This document shows positions 31,728 through 42,650 of a stretch of 64,000 bases of DNA, in pieces (the first letter of the stretch is position 1; every line of letters begins with the position of its first letter). A program made the position numbers and the translations under genes. This DNA is from Ceriagrion tenellum (Eukaryota; Arthropoda; Insecta; Odonata; Coenagrionidae), in contig OY720643.1 in the NCBI GenBank assembly GCA_963169105.1, positions 104,068,466 to 104,132,465 of the forward strand, written 5' to 3'. The notes beneath the pieces were generated by a model. That model ran no database searches. It was not told the origin of the DNA and worked only from the letters and a program-made list of their open reading frames with translations.

Positions 31728-32417
31728 GGTTATGGGATCCATACGAAACGGGGTTGATATTAGAGTTAGATCGCGTACAGCGAAGAGGAGCTAGGTTTGT
31801 GAAACGATGCTACGATAAGTTGGCTAGTGTGTCTGGACTGTTAGAAGAATTAGGATGGGAATCGCTATCACAGCGTAGATTCAATTATAGGCTTAACCTC
31901 CTAAATAAATTTCAGGAAAATCATTTTACTGACGACGAAAAAAAACATACTATTAACCCCCTCGTACTACGGCAGATTATATCGCGCCAATAAAATTAGA
32001 GAGCTAGATTGTAGAACCGATAGGTATAAAATGTCATTTTTTCCGCGTACCATTCGGGACCATAACAGCTGTGATCGTCGTCATGAATAGTTCGAGTATT
32101 GACAATAGGCAGGCAGTAAATCTTTCTCATTATATTCTCTACTCTCTTATTTATGCATGATGTAAATATTGATGTTCTTATTTATGCATGATATTTGGAA
32201 TCTGTAGTAGTAGTCTTTGTATCCCTTGCATGTTGGAACGATTGAAGATAGAATGTTTCTTGGGCTTTAGATTTTTAATTGGCGCTTTGCATGTGTGGTA
32301 CGCGGGTTTTAATGTAATGTCGGTGTTCTACCATATCATTCATGCATGCCTGGTGCGAAAGCACCCCCTGCCACACACCCTTTGGGTGGCTTGCAGGGTA
32401 TGACGTAGATGTAGATG
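31728..32417 (+). pseudogene. LINE-A' 3' end inserted in Tigger
   Basis: Reads LWDPYETGLILELDRVQRR, GARFVKRCYDKLASVSGLL, LGWESLSQRRFNYRLNLLNK, the C-terminal part after reverse transcriptase of CR1/Jockey-like LINEs, then 3' non-coding sequence, CCCTGCCACACACCC and a GACGTAGATGTAGATG tail. It interrupts Tigger between AEENA and PGHKPMK, with essentially no loss of target. 5'-truncated. Same subfamily as 1-309. Confidence 0.88.
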
Positions 32418-33382
32418 TATGCATTCTCCTCTGCTGTTATATAGGTTCGCTTTGGCATCTTTTTCGAGAAGAGACCCGTTTCGTCACAATTGAAAACCTG
32501 TTGCAGCAGGTAACCCTCCGAATCTACGAGCTTCTTGAAGTCGCCGATGAAGTTCTCTGCTGCCTTTGCGTCGGAGCTTGCTGCTGCTCCGTGCCTCACA
32601 ACGCTGTGGATGCCGGTTCTTCTCTTTAACTTCTCAAACCACCCACGACTTCCCTTAAATACTTCTTCTTCGGCTGTTGATGATCCTAGAGTCTTCTCAA
32701 CGAGGTCGGCGAAAATCACTCTCGCCTTCTCACAAATGATGTTCTCATTAATAGTGTCGCCTTGCAGTTGCTCTTCGTTTATCCATATGAGAAGCAACTA
32801 GAATGCGTAACCGTTGCGTAGGTATTCTTGTCACTCCCTCTGAAGCGTCTACCTCCTTAATCTTGTCCTTTTTCTTGAGAATAGTGAAAATCGTGGATGT
32901 TGACCGATTGTGTGTGTGTGCTAGATCAGCCACGCTCAAGCCTCGTTCTCGCTTTTCAATGGCTTTTCGTTTCATATCTACGGTTGTTTTTATTCTCTTA
33001 TAGCTATCTCCTTGGGACTTTTTATTCGGGGACATTTTTGCATGGGTTATTAAACTTAGCACAAAAAAATCACAAAAAATATGTCTGGAAACAAGTTTGG
33101 ACAAATGTGTGACGACAAGCGACACAAAGATCCAAGCGGAACGAGTGCTTTTACACAGACTGATCAGCAGGAGGCTTGCAGCTAATGCATCCGTTCCTCG
33201 GATTGGCTGATTTCGAGACGTCAGGCGTCTGCAGCGCTCTGCGACGCTGACCCAAGGTCGTTCGATATCTCGATTCTTCGCCTCTTCGAGTCCGCAATGC
33301 TTCTCTTACGGATATCACACGAAAATAATCACAGAAATGGCGGATATCGTGTCGATGAGAAGACCCATATCGATGGTGCAAC

Positions 33383-34124
33383 TTTCTTCTTCAGTGTTCA
33401 ACCCTGGGGTTGGTTTGCAGCAGTACGCCATTCCTCTCTTCTGTCTGCTTTCCTCTTCATTTCCGTGTATGTGGTGCAACGCATATCATTCACAATCTGC
33501 TGCATGAATGACATCCTTGGTCGTCCCCGGCGATTCCTTCCCTCTATAGCTCCTTCTGCTATTGTTAAAACGATGTTGTCGTGTCTTAGAATGTGCCCTA
33601 CGAGTTTGTCTCTTCTTGTTTGGATATGCCTCCACAGGGATCTGGTTTCCTGAACTCTTTTCAGTACCTCTTCATTCGTGACTCTTATCTTTCCAGCTGA
33701 GCTTCAACATCCTTCTGTAGAGCCACATCTCTAGGGCTTCTAGCCGCCTTCTCTCTTGTTTTCTTACTACCCATGGTTTGCTCCCGTATAGGGCCATACT
33801 CCAAACTCCAAACAAATGCTTTTATCATCCGTTTCCTTATTTCCAAACTAATGCTCTTGCTGGTGAGTAGGTTCTTTCTAAGATACAATGCAATTTTGGC
33901 CTGATGTACTCTCCTTACCATTTCTTTCTGGCTTCTACCATCTCTAGTTATTCTGCTTCCCAAGTAGGCAAATTCCTCTATTACTTCTAGCTTCTCTCCT
34001 CCAATTCTCATTATTGGGGGTTCATATTGTTCTTCATTACTGCAAACCATCACCTTGGTTTTGCGTTTGTTTATTCTCATCCCATACTGTTTACAGAAAA
34101 TCCTACCCATTGTGCGGAGCTCCA
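33383..34124 (-). pseudogene. LINE-E 3' half inserted in Tigger, 10-bp duplication
   Basis: Minus strand reads QYGMRINKRKTKVMVCSN, IEEFAYLGSRITRDGRS, RKRMIKAFVWSLEYG and, further on in other frames, LVGHILRHDNIVL, EGAIEGRNRRGRPR and TEMKRKADRRE, ending in a GAAGAAGAAA tail. A perfect direct repeat ATGGTGCAAC lies at 33373-33382 and 34125-34134, the target-site duplication. It is 5'-truncated within the reverse transcriptase. It lies in the leader of Tigger. Confidence 0.9.
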
Positions 34125-34375
34125 ATGGTGCAACATATATCGAATAAATCGACCCTGGTACTGACCCTACGTAGAGCCCCCCTCACCGCCCTGTCCGATC
34201 CCCCTAGCCTTCCGGCTCGTGCTGTTGCAGGCGCACAATCCGGGACTTCCCTTCTCCTCGTCACTCGTTATGCTAAACGTCACTCGTTCAGCGAATTGTT
34301 TTTCTTTACAATTTATTTTGCTCGTTATGCGAATTACTCCTTATGAGAGGTGCTCGTTAAGCGAGGTTCCACTGT

Positions 34376-34448
34376 ATTACAAACACTTGAATACAGTGAA
34401 ATTCACATCTTTATGGGTAGCTTAACCTGTACTCAAGTGTTTGTAATG
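34376..34448. repeat. Short inverted repeat beside the Tigger end
   Basis: TTACAAACACTTGAATACAG at about 34377 and its inverse CTGTACTCAAGTGTTTGTAA at about 34428-34447, one mismatch, loop about 31 bp. Could be remains of a small foldback. Confidence 0.6.
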
Positions 34449-35262
34449 ACAAAGTGTACTAGTTTCTGCAATACACCAATACTTAAATCTATTTTTGCAT
34501 ATCTTGTTAACTGTAAAAACCCTGGATCGCCTATTCCATATTCCGAGAATGGGGTATTTTCCAATGTTTTTCTACAAGTACCAGAAGGCTGTATGTGCAA
34601 TAATATGTAATAACTGAGGATGTTCAATTAACCAATAATTCCGAATCGTGATGATGGTGTACATTATACGCCGAAACGTAGGCAAGGGGATATGGTTTAA
34701 TTTTTTCATGGCCTAACCTCGAGACGTCAAAACTGGTTTTACATAAATTGATCTGATATGAAAGTTACGTGGTCCAGTGTACGCTAATTTTTTCAAAGGG
34801 ACGCTAATAGAGAGGCCAATTAATGTAGAAAAAATGAACGCAAAATTAACTGAAACAATTAGCGTGAAATTGATGTCGCGGTATTAATATCATAAGTGAA
34901 ACAAATCGCACCTTGAATTGGAAGCTCCCATATCCTCTACTGTATCTCACACTCCCTATCACGCCTCTCTTTCAAAAGATTGGGCCGACATGGCAGAGCC
35001 CTCTCCAAAAACATTCGAGCGTCCTCGATTCGCTGGTGAGGAAAGGGAAATGGATCAGGGAGAAGCCATCAGTGGTGTGTCTCCAGGGGTTACCGCCTCA
35101 CAATCGAGCGATGCGGAGGACAAGTGAAAAGAGTTTACATTTTTACGTGGCAATCTTTTTTTAGGCGACGTTGTTGAGTCTGATCCGAAATAAAGAAAAT
35201 GAGAATGGAAAAGGGTGAAGGAAATCCTTGATCGCAACGAAAAAAAGGGAATTCTATATGTG

Positions 35263-35266
<4 letters not shown>
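34449..35266. other. Unassigned stretch
   Basis: No recognised repeat or coding motif. Small overlapping frames at 34913-35164 do not resemble a known domain. Confidence 0.4.

Positions 35267-35321
<55 letters not shown>
35267..35321. repeat. (TA)n microsatellite
   Basis: About 27 TA units. The Tyr-Ile frames across it are not genes. Confidence 0.95.
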
Positions 35322-35324
<3 letters not shown>

Positions 35325-35808
35325 CAAGTTACCCCAACTGTCTTCCATCCAGTTTACTTCTCCATTGTGTCATTTCAGTCTTATCTTCGTTTCTGGTTTC
35401 GTATGTGTGTATATGTGTTTTTCGAGGATCAGTGTAATACCAAGAGGGTACCCCAAGGGACGAGGATGGGTCCTTCTTTTTTTCTTCATGACATTTCACC
35501 CCATCCCAAAGGCGAAGGACGGTGATAAAATTTTAGGAGGGTCGCGCGGGAGGACATTGTTGGGGCCGGCGTTATTCTTTTGAGGACCCTAGCTAGGGTG
35601 AAGGGTCGGAATTGAGCAAAGGGGAGTTTTAGGGTGGGGAAGAAGGGTGGGGAGGAAAGCGAAAACGGGGTCAGTTTTTCTCCCCTACCCCCCATGTTGG
35701 TCAATTTTCGCCGGTCCCCTGCTTACCTCACATTTGCCGTTTCCAGGGACGAAATCTTCCCCCCTCGACTGGCGGTAAGACATAAGACTTTAAATTATCT
35801 GCATGTGT
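35322..35808. other. Unassigned stretch
   Basis: GC content is higher in 35440-35720. No conserved translation in either strand. Confidence 0.35.
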
Positions 35809-35816
35809 ACCGTGAC

Positions 35817-36761
35817 CATGAATATATATTATGGATTGCGATCTCGTCGCCAAAAACAGTCGTCTAGAATTCCGTAAATAAACAACTTTTTGGAAAGTGG
35901 TCCTGCCTGGTGATGAAAGACGGAAGTTCAAATGTAAATAAAGTCGACAGTTTGTAAATAAACACGTCGTTCTGGTTTTACCATGAATATACATGGGTTT
36001 TACTTAACAATTAATCATAATGCAGTGGAAAAAATGTTTTACTACCCGCGGGACGTAATTATACACTTTTTTAATATCGTCCGGTCTACAGATATATTTA
36101 ATTCATCTCCAAATGTAATTACCCAAATGCACAATTAACTCATTAGCACTTCGTGAATATCGCTGTACGGAAATTTAATAATAATGCGAGGTGACTTCAT
36201 GAGTATTCCCAATGGCCATCGTTCCAGTGTAGGTAAAAAGGAATGCATTTACCGCCCCCTTGAACAGATTCTTATTTTTCAATCCAAGTCTCCTATTTTG
36301 GGACCTCGTAGACGCATACCCTGTTTTGCAGCCTGGTACGAAGCAAGTTATGATTAACAAGGCATTCTAAATTCTTTATTTAAGCCGAACGGGCTTAATA
36401 CATTCAAATTAGAATCAGAGTCTGGCAAACATCGTCGTCGGCACACGATGGACGTTTCATAAACCTCTTACACATTTTCTGTAATAGATATTTCCTCTCT
36501 AGCATTTTAAAAGTAACTTTTAGGTCACAAAAATATCAAGATATTATTCAAAGCATTAAGTAATTCATATTTCCTCGATCGTTATTGAATATTCACCACA
36601 GTCTAACGTTAGCAACAATTAACTACGTCTGTTTACAATAACAACTGAAAAGACTCCAATCGAAGTGGCGCCAAGGACTGGGTGAACTAAAAGTGGAAAT
36701 TTAGGCAACGCGTAGCCTAGGCAACAATTCCAAACATCCCAATCCATAATATATATTCATG
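35817..36761. mobile_element. E3, complete 945-bp non-autonomous element, P-like
   Basis: Left CATGAATATATATTATGGAT and right inward CATGAATATATATTATGGAT, 22 identical bases then one mismatch and three more matches. A perfect 8-bp direct repeat ACCGTGAC flanks it (35809-35816 and 36762-36769). An 8-bp duplication together with CATGA-type termini is as known for the P superfamily; hAT is the alternative. Internally it has GTCGGC..GATGGACGTTTCATA, CTCTCTAGCATTTTA, TGGCGCCAAGGACTGGGTG and a GCCTAGGC palindrome. No transposase. Other copies: 7932, 14069, 40987. Confidence 0.85.
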
Positions 36762-36775
36762 ACCGTGACTATTGA

Positions 36776-37075
36776 GGTAGATAGAGAGGGAATTTTGTCG
36801 TCAGAATGTAGCCTGACAACCGAAATGGCAACCATATTGTTTAACCCTGCTCTTCCTTACTTTCTTTTGAACGACACGACGAAATGGACGAATTAGCGAA
36901 TTTAAAGCTAGAATATGCACCATATGTTCGAAATTTATGACAAGTAGCGCTTGAAACAAATATTTGCTACTTAGTGCTTTGGATACAACTCGATTTAACA
37001 ATGGCTTTCATTGGGAATGCGGATGATTATCAATTTTAATAAATAAACAAAATTTGTGAGGATAATGCCTATTAG
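36776..37075 (+). repeat. Repeat E2, copy (plus)
   Basis: GTAGCCTGACAACCGAAATG, CAACCATATTGTTTAACCCT, GACGAAATGGACGAATTAGC, GACAAGTAGCGCTTGAAAC, GGGAATGCGGATGATTAT, in the same order as at 30481. Confidence 0.72.
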
Positions 37076-38222
37076 AGAAGTAGGTTAATTCTGCCATCGG
37101 CAAGGGTGATTTGGGGCTGCTTTTATCAAAAAAGTAATTTCGGGTTTCTGATGCCAAAAAGCAAAAAAACTGGTTTCTTAGTACATTACGCGGTCAAACT
37201 AATCGTCACCAGGTTATGAAACTACCTACCCATTACCCTATCCCTTTCCTTATCCTAAATGGTTAGGAGCCACTCCTTCTTTCCTATGGGCAATCCAACG
37301 GCATTAAACGCAATGGCGTAGGTTCCAGTTTTCGTCCGTCAAATTAATCCTTTCCCCCCTTAACATTAGTTACTTGGTACTATGGTCTCCACTCTATTTT
37401 TCGATAGCTATCATCGTGAATTCGGATAATTATTAATTTTAATATGTAAATGAAAATATATAAATCAGGAGAACACATATTAAAGAAATTTCCCCTGGAA
37501 GCAGTCAATATTTCTGGGGCATATATATGACTCATTTTCTTCCAACTTTTCAGTCACAAATCACTCCTTAAAAAATTATAAGAATAAAGCACACTATGTG
37601 ATTTTATTTAAAATAAGAGTTCAAATCGAACTTCGATTCCGATTAATTCCGATGATTTACTTACGTAAAAAATGTTTTGTCTTGCTAAAAAAAAGTGTGG
37701 AAAGTCATTAAGTTTTTTAATTCTTAAACTTTGTCACGATTCCCCAAAGTGATTCAAAGGCTAAAGTTTTAACATGGTGTAAGGTCGACATTGTTATTAA
37801 TCAAATTTTTTTATCTTCCACACTTCCATTATAAAAAGTACTACTGGATTCGGCAGTCTTTAGGTATACTTACATTAATGTGCCTCCACTGCCGGTAACT
37901 CAAAGGACCGTAAGATGGCGTAAGTGCCGAAAGTATTACATGGTGCTTTTTGTAATAAGAGGGTAGAAGATACGAAGTTTGATTTTCCAAAAAGTGGCTT
38001 CTCCTTGCATCGCCTTTTTTCTTCTGGCGACCGGAAATATTCCATTTTGAACATATTATGCATGCAATTAAATAAAAAATTTAAAAAGAGCACAGTAATG
38101 TTCACACCGATGTTAGTCGAATGCATCAATATTACTGCTGAACTTCGTAATTTTATGTCTTCGCAGAAATATGTTTCCCAGGCCTATTATGAACTGCCTT
38201 TATTTTCATTCAATAAACAGTA
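37076..38222. other. Unassigned stretch
   Basis: About 1.1 kb of AT-rich sequence. Part of it (37360-37480, GATAGCTATCATCGTGAATT then CGGATAATTATTAATTTTAA) resembles the tail of E2 again. The frame at 37924-38223 reads KVLHGAFCNKRVEDTKFDFP, which vaguely suggests a THAP-type zinc finger (C..C..), but only one possible half is visible and I do not call it. Confidence 0.35.
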
Positions 38223-38230
38223 GCATAAAC

Positions 38231-38581
38231 TAGGGATGTTATGTCGACTAAAAAACATCGAGTAGTCGATGTTAATAGAAGTACTCACCACTCATTCAAT
38301 ATTCATCGGATAATTTTACTACTCGATGTTTTCGATATGTCGGCCAAAAAACATCGAGTAGTCCGAAACATTGATATCGATTGACATCCCTACACCAAAC
38401 GATGTTCCGACTAGGGATGCCACATCGACTAAAAGCATCGAGTTGTCGTCTTTTCGATGTTTATAAAAGTACTCACCACTCACTCAATATTCATCGGATT
38501 ATTTTACTACTCGATGTTTTGGATGTGTACGCCAAAAAACATCGAGTGGTCCGATACATCGATGTCGATGTGGCATCCCTA
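38231..38581. mobile_element. Composite of two small hAT-like MITEs
   Basis: Two units of 162 and 170 bp (38231-38392 and 38412-38581), each beginning TAGGGATG and ending CATCCCTA, head to tail with a 19-bp spacer. A perfect 8-bp repeat GCATAAAC flanks the pair as a whole (38223-38230, 38582-38589), not each unit. Units share AGTACTCACCACTCA, TTCAATATTCATCGGAT-like and ACTACTCGATGTTTT and contain inner inverted copies of AAAACATCGAGTAGT. Confidence 0.88.
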
Positions 38582-38589
38582 GCATAAAC

Positions 38590-38933
38590 GCACGTGAATT
38601 TTCGCTGCCCGTAAACTGCTTGATAAGAAATACCATCGGTTATATGAAAAATCATTATTTTTACCCATGTGAAACACATTTCCGCTATTAGCACAACGCA
38701 ATTTTGCGATCAACTCGCGAAAAATTTCGCATGGAAAAGCAAAATTTCGTTATTCAAGTGCATTAAAGGGCGCGTTTCTCCACAAGCAGCTAGATAATGA
38801 GGAAAATGATACATAAGTCGTTTAACGGTGGTACTGCCTCAGAAGAAGTTTAATATTCCTTTTGAACTCACTTGCAGCGCAAAGCTGAAGATGACAGGAT
38901 GAATGCGTCCCGGGGATTTGAGTTTTTTTTAAG
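38590..38933. other. Unassigned stretch
   Basis: Short stretch without recognisable content. Confidence 0.35.
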
Positions 38934-40225
38934 GTAGTTTGAGCGAGATAGATCCCTAGTCGTTATGGAGACCAAATTCGAATTATACGTTTAACTTTCA
39001 GAAGCTGTTAGAAGCTAGACTTACATACATACATACCAATCACGCCGTTCTCTTCCGGGGTAGACACAGTCACAAAGTTTCTCTCATAAATGAATATTTG
39101 TACACCAAACTCTGCTTCAGTAATTTCCTCCAAACTTACCTATCCTTGCAAACCTCTTTTGCCTCATTTACCCCCATACACCCCCTCCTGTTTTTAAGAC
39201 TCCGAATATTCCTCCTCCTAAGAATTTCCTCAACCACATTCAACCACTACTTTCTCGGCCTACCTCTACCTCTCGCACCATTCATTTCACTCTTATATAT
39301 GTGTTTCGCTATTCGACTCTCATCCATTCTCTCTACATGGTCAAACCATCGAAGCACACTCCTTTCATATATGCCCATTACTGAAGCATCTAACCCACGT
39401 TCATTTATTACCCACTCATTCCTGACCCTATCCATCCTGCTTTTTCCACAAACACTCCCCAGATAGCTCATACCCACGGCGTTTAGTCTACTCTTATGTC
39501 TATCCTGCCATACCTATTTTTCATTACCATATAGCAAAGTAGGGAGAAGTACACTTTTGTACACGGCGATTTTCGCTTCCTTAGACAGGCTCTGATTCCT
39601 TGATATGCTCCACATGCTACCTACCACTTTCCTTCCAGCATTCGCACGTCTCTTTATCTCCTCATCTATTCTTCCATCTTTCGCAAACATCTTACCTAAG
39701 TACACTAAATCATCCACTTGTTCAATTACTTCACCATTCGCAGTCAAATATCGCATTAATAATTGTGCAATAATATACTTCCAATATGACTGAAATTCTA
39801 ATTAATTAAATAAAAATATCAACGTAAGTCTTAAATTTGACTCACCTGTTCTCGCGGTACGTTTCTAACTACTTCACAACGGAAGGGTTTTTTGCGATTC
39901 TGAAAAAATAACTGCGGTGACTATATGATTTATCTTCAAAATTTGCTTGAGAAAATATTCAAGCTCCACACTGTAGCTTATTTGACGAGACCTAGGAGTT
40001 AGAAATTTCTCATTTTTTTTTAAATTAAATCTCTGTGGAGTGTATGGACCTATCCCATGTAAAAGGGCTGGCATTTTTCGTCAAAAACCTTGGAAAGCAG
40101 TTCCGTAATGGGCTGATGTTTTGGTAACTTTGGAAGACGGAGATAACAATTTTCTTCAAAACGTTTCCAAAATCATCGATTTCTTGGTGAAATGATATGC
40201 CGATATGATATATGGTGATTTATGA
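38934..40225 (+). mobile_element. E1 element interrupted by LINE-C
   Basis: Left end TTAAGGTAGTTTGAGCGAGA, GAGACCAAATTCGAATTATA at 38934-39014. It resumes at about 39758 with TGTGCAATAATATACTTCC, then TTTGACTCACCTGTTCTCGC, GGTACGTTTCTAAC, GACGAGACCTAGGAG and GGTGAAATGATATGCC. The right terminal repeat is worn. Compare the uninterrupted copy at 41805-42360. Confidence 0.7.
39015..39757 (-). pseudogene. LINE-C 3' half inserted in E1
   Basis: Minus strand reads YLTANGEVIEQVDDLVYLG, KDGRIDEEIKRRANAGRKV, IAVYKSVLLPTLLYG, then LGSVCGKSRMDRVRNEWV, RSVLRWFDHVERMDESRI and SEMNGARGRGRPRK, the C-terminal half of a LINE polyprotein after the reverse transcriptase active site. The 3' end is GGTATGTATGTATG at about 39020-39035. 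Two frame breaks; 5'-truncated. Same family at 44400, 45305 and 55856. Confidence 0.85.
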
Positions 40226-40986
40226 GGAGGTCGATATTTGAAAGTACTATCACCGTTGGCGGCGTCATTCATCTTGGAAAAATTACATTTATGACCAGTT
40301 CAAATCGCCAATCAAAGAATAGCGCATTTGAAGGGCTAGTAAATAAATATTTTCATTCAAATACGGGAAGTTACTCTTAATGAGTACCGTTGCTATTTGG
40401 TAAATATATGAAATAACAGGTAAAATTTTATGGGAATTGGAAAAAGATCGAATAGGGTACGTTTATAAAAGAAAATGAAAACGCGAATGAATATCATATT
40501 TAATTCAGGATGAAAAATATTTCATAACATTCATATAGTTTCGTTTTTTTTCTTTAATTGAGGTAATTACCGGAGAGGGAAATATTGAACACAAAATTTC
40601 ATCTGCCGCGTGAGAGAAAAAATACTTAAAGAGGAACTTTTATTATGACGTCTTCGATTTGAAACTACTGCCATTAAGTCCCCATCTGTTGTCTTGTCCT
40701 TGAATTAGAAGACGGATTCAAGTACCATAAGGATTTCAAAACCAAGATTCGACAATATCATCTATGGATGAGAAATTGTGCCAATAACTATAATTTTAAT
40801 AACAAATAAAGGAGAGATTGTTGAGCCTACTCCGAGGCTACACATGAATAGAAGGTTTGCACATTAATATCCACATCAATCCATCTAGATCATACCTTCT
40901 GATTCCTAAGGCTCCCAGCAGGTAATATACCAAAAATATGTAGCTGTAAATTAACAGTAAAAGATCCACACAGCAGAGAAAAGACT
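40226..40986. other. Unassigned stretch
   Basis: AT-rich, without long frames or recognised repeats. Confidence 0.35.
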
Positions 40987-41304
40987 CACGGTGGAAGTTT
41001 CATATGCCTCTGACACACTTCCTGTAGTAGATATTTCCTCTCTAGCATTTACAAAGTAACTGTTAGGTCTTAAAAATAGTCAGCTATTATTCACAGCATC
41101 ATGTAGTTCATATCTCTTCAACCGTAATTGAATATTCACCACAGTCTCACGTTAACAACAATTAACAACGGCTATTTACGATTCGACTGAGAAGACTTTT
41201 TTCTAAGTGGCGCCAAGGACTGGGTGAACTAAAAGTGGAAATTTAGGCAACACATTACCTAGGCAACTATTCCAAACATTTAAATCCATAATATATATAT
41301 ATTC
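40987..41304. mobile_element. E3 element, right part
   Basis: GGTGGAAGTTTCATATGCC, CTCTCTAGCATTTACAAAG, TGGCGCCAAGGACTGGGTG and the ATATATATATTCATGGTC terminus. The left end is missing, as at 7932; both truncated copies start at nearly the same internal point. Confidence 0.75.
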
Positions 41305-41800
41305 ATGGTCATGGCTGGAGAAGCATTTTCAAAGAGGAGGAAATTGACGAGGGGGCCAACGGAGAGGAGAGACGTGAAGAAAAGGTTGGTGGGAACCTTA
41401 ATACGGAGCGTGGAACTGTATGGGTCAGAGACATGGTCATTGCGAAGGGAGGATGTACGTAGACTTAAGGTGTTTGAGATGTGGATTTGGAGAAGGATGA
41501 AGAGGGTGAGCTGGGTGGCGAGATGGACGAAAGAGGAGGTATTGAACACGATTTGAGAGGAGAGGAAGCTAGAAGCGGAGGCTCGGAGGAAGCAGAAGAA
41601 ATGGATGGAGGACGTATTGAAAGGAATAATATTGTATTGTAAAAAAAGGAAAGGAAAGGGATGTTGAAAAGAATAATAGAGGGGAGAACACTGAGGAAGC
41701 GTGGAAGAGGAAGGAAGAGGATCGGAATTCTGGACGAAATAAGATTGGGAAGACGATAAGAGGATTTTAAGAGGGAGTTAATGGCGGATGACGATTAAGG
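41305..41800 (+). pseudogene. LINE-B C-terminal relic
   Basis: Frame 41305-41556: VKKRLVGTLIRSVELYGSET, WSLRREDVRRLKVFEMWIWR, RMKRVSWVARWTKEEVLN, matching the 4826-5179 part of the first copy. A purine-rich stretch with Arg/Lys-coding repeats follows to about 41800. Broken. Confidence 0.8.
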
Positions 41801-41804
41801 AAGG

Positions 41805-42360
41805 GCGAGCGATATAGTTCCCTAATCATAATAGAGACCATATTCGATAGATACGTTTAAATTTCACCAACTGTGAGACACACGAATTAAATATTGCGTT
41901 ATAAATGGTGCAATAAGATAGATTTACATGAAAGAAATTGTAAGTAATCAAATGAATATGAGTAAATAAATCTTTAACTTGGCTCATTTTTTTCACGCGG
42001 TGCGTTTGAAACTCCATCTAAACTGAAGGTTTATTGTGATCCCGAAGAATTTACTGCGCTGAGAGTATCATTAATTTTCAAAAATAGTTGAGAAAACACA
42101 CAAACTACACGCGATTGATTTTGTGACGAGATCTAAGTGTAGGGAATGCCTCATTTTTTAAAATAAGGTCTCTCTGGAGTGCATTAACGTACCATTTCCC
42201 ATGTAAAATGGCTGGTATTTTTTGGCTAATATCTGGGAAAGTAATTTGGTAAGGGGTTGAATTGTTGATGTCAATGGAAGGGCGGTATATTTTTCTTTAA
42301 AATGAGACCAAATTCATCGATTTATAGGTAAAATGATATTTCGCTCAAACTACCTTAAGA
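41805..42360 (+). mobile_element. E1 element, ~555-bp copy
   Basis: Left GAGCGATATAGTTCCCTAAT, right end ATATTTCGCTCAAACTACCT followed by TAA. With the other copies the ends form an inverted GGTAGTTTGAGCGA with TTAA next to it. Internal blocks: GGCTCATTTTTTTCACGCGG, ATAGTTGAGAAAACACAC, GTGACGAGATCTAAGTG, TCTCTCTGGAGTGCAT, GGCTGGTATTTTTTGGC. No protein. Confidence 0.72.
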
Positions 42361-42499
42361 GGGAAAGCAGAGCGATATTCCATAAATCAGGACGTTGGTA
42401 TAAGTTCTGTCCAAATACCTGCCATTTAGCTGGTAGAGTACTGGAAATAATATACCTCTCCTATAGATACTCTTCAACCATGATTTTCGCGGTCTGTGG

Positions 42500-42650
42500 G
42501 CGAGGAAAGAAACTTTTGAATGAAATTGTAAATTAGGGTTAGAGCAGGTGGCTGGAGGATATAATAACGGGGCGATGTGTTGCTCAAGCGTGTGATAGAG
42601 GGAAGGATATTGGGCAAGCGGGGAAGGGGAAGAAAGGGAATAGGTTTCAT
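42500..42650 (+). pseudogene. LINE-B 3' piece, continued at 43765-43890
   Basis: GGGCGAGGAAAGAAACTTTT, GGTGGCTGGAGGATATAATA, GGGCAAGCGGGGAAGGGGAA match 5118-5250 of the first copy. The family's last ~120 bp (GGTGAGGCGAAAAAGAATAG, CCGCGAGGAGATTCTCTGAC, AACAAAACCTACCTTAA) appear only after the LINE-F insertion, so LINE-F landed inside this copy. Confidence 0.75.

Larger units (their letters stand above)
31067..34374 (-). pseudogene. Tigger/pogo DNA transposon, interrupted
   Basis: Minus strand. The right terminus CAGTGGAACCTCGCTTAACG at 34374 is flanked by TA (34375-34376), as expected for Tigger. After a leader comes an N-terminal HTH (MSPNKKSQGDSYKR, GLSVADLAHTHNRSTSTIFT, 33035-32800), then the CENP-B-type HTH (SRGWFEKLKRRTGIHSVVRH), the first catalytic Asp in FNCDETGLFSKKMPKRTYIT, then PMKDRLTLLFCANAS, the second Asp in LLVMDNAPAHPP and LFLPPNTTPLLPPMDQQVI. 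Three foreign pieces break it (31728-32417, 33383-34124, 30849-31066) and the helix-turn-helix regions need a frame change near 32790. The left terminus was not found. Confidence 0.9.

Noticed and set aside
37924..38223. THAP zinc-finger domain
   Set aside because: Only a vague half-motif is visible; the full C2CH spacing and AVPTF-like box are not found.
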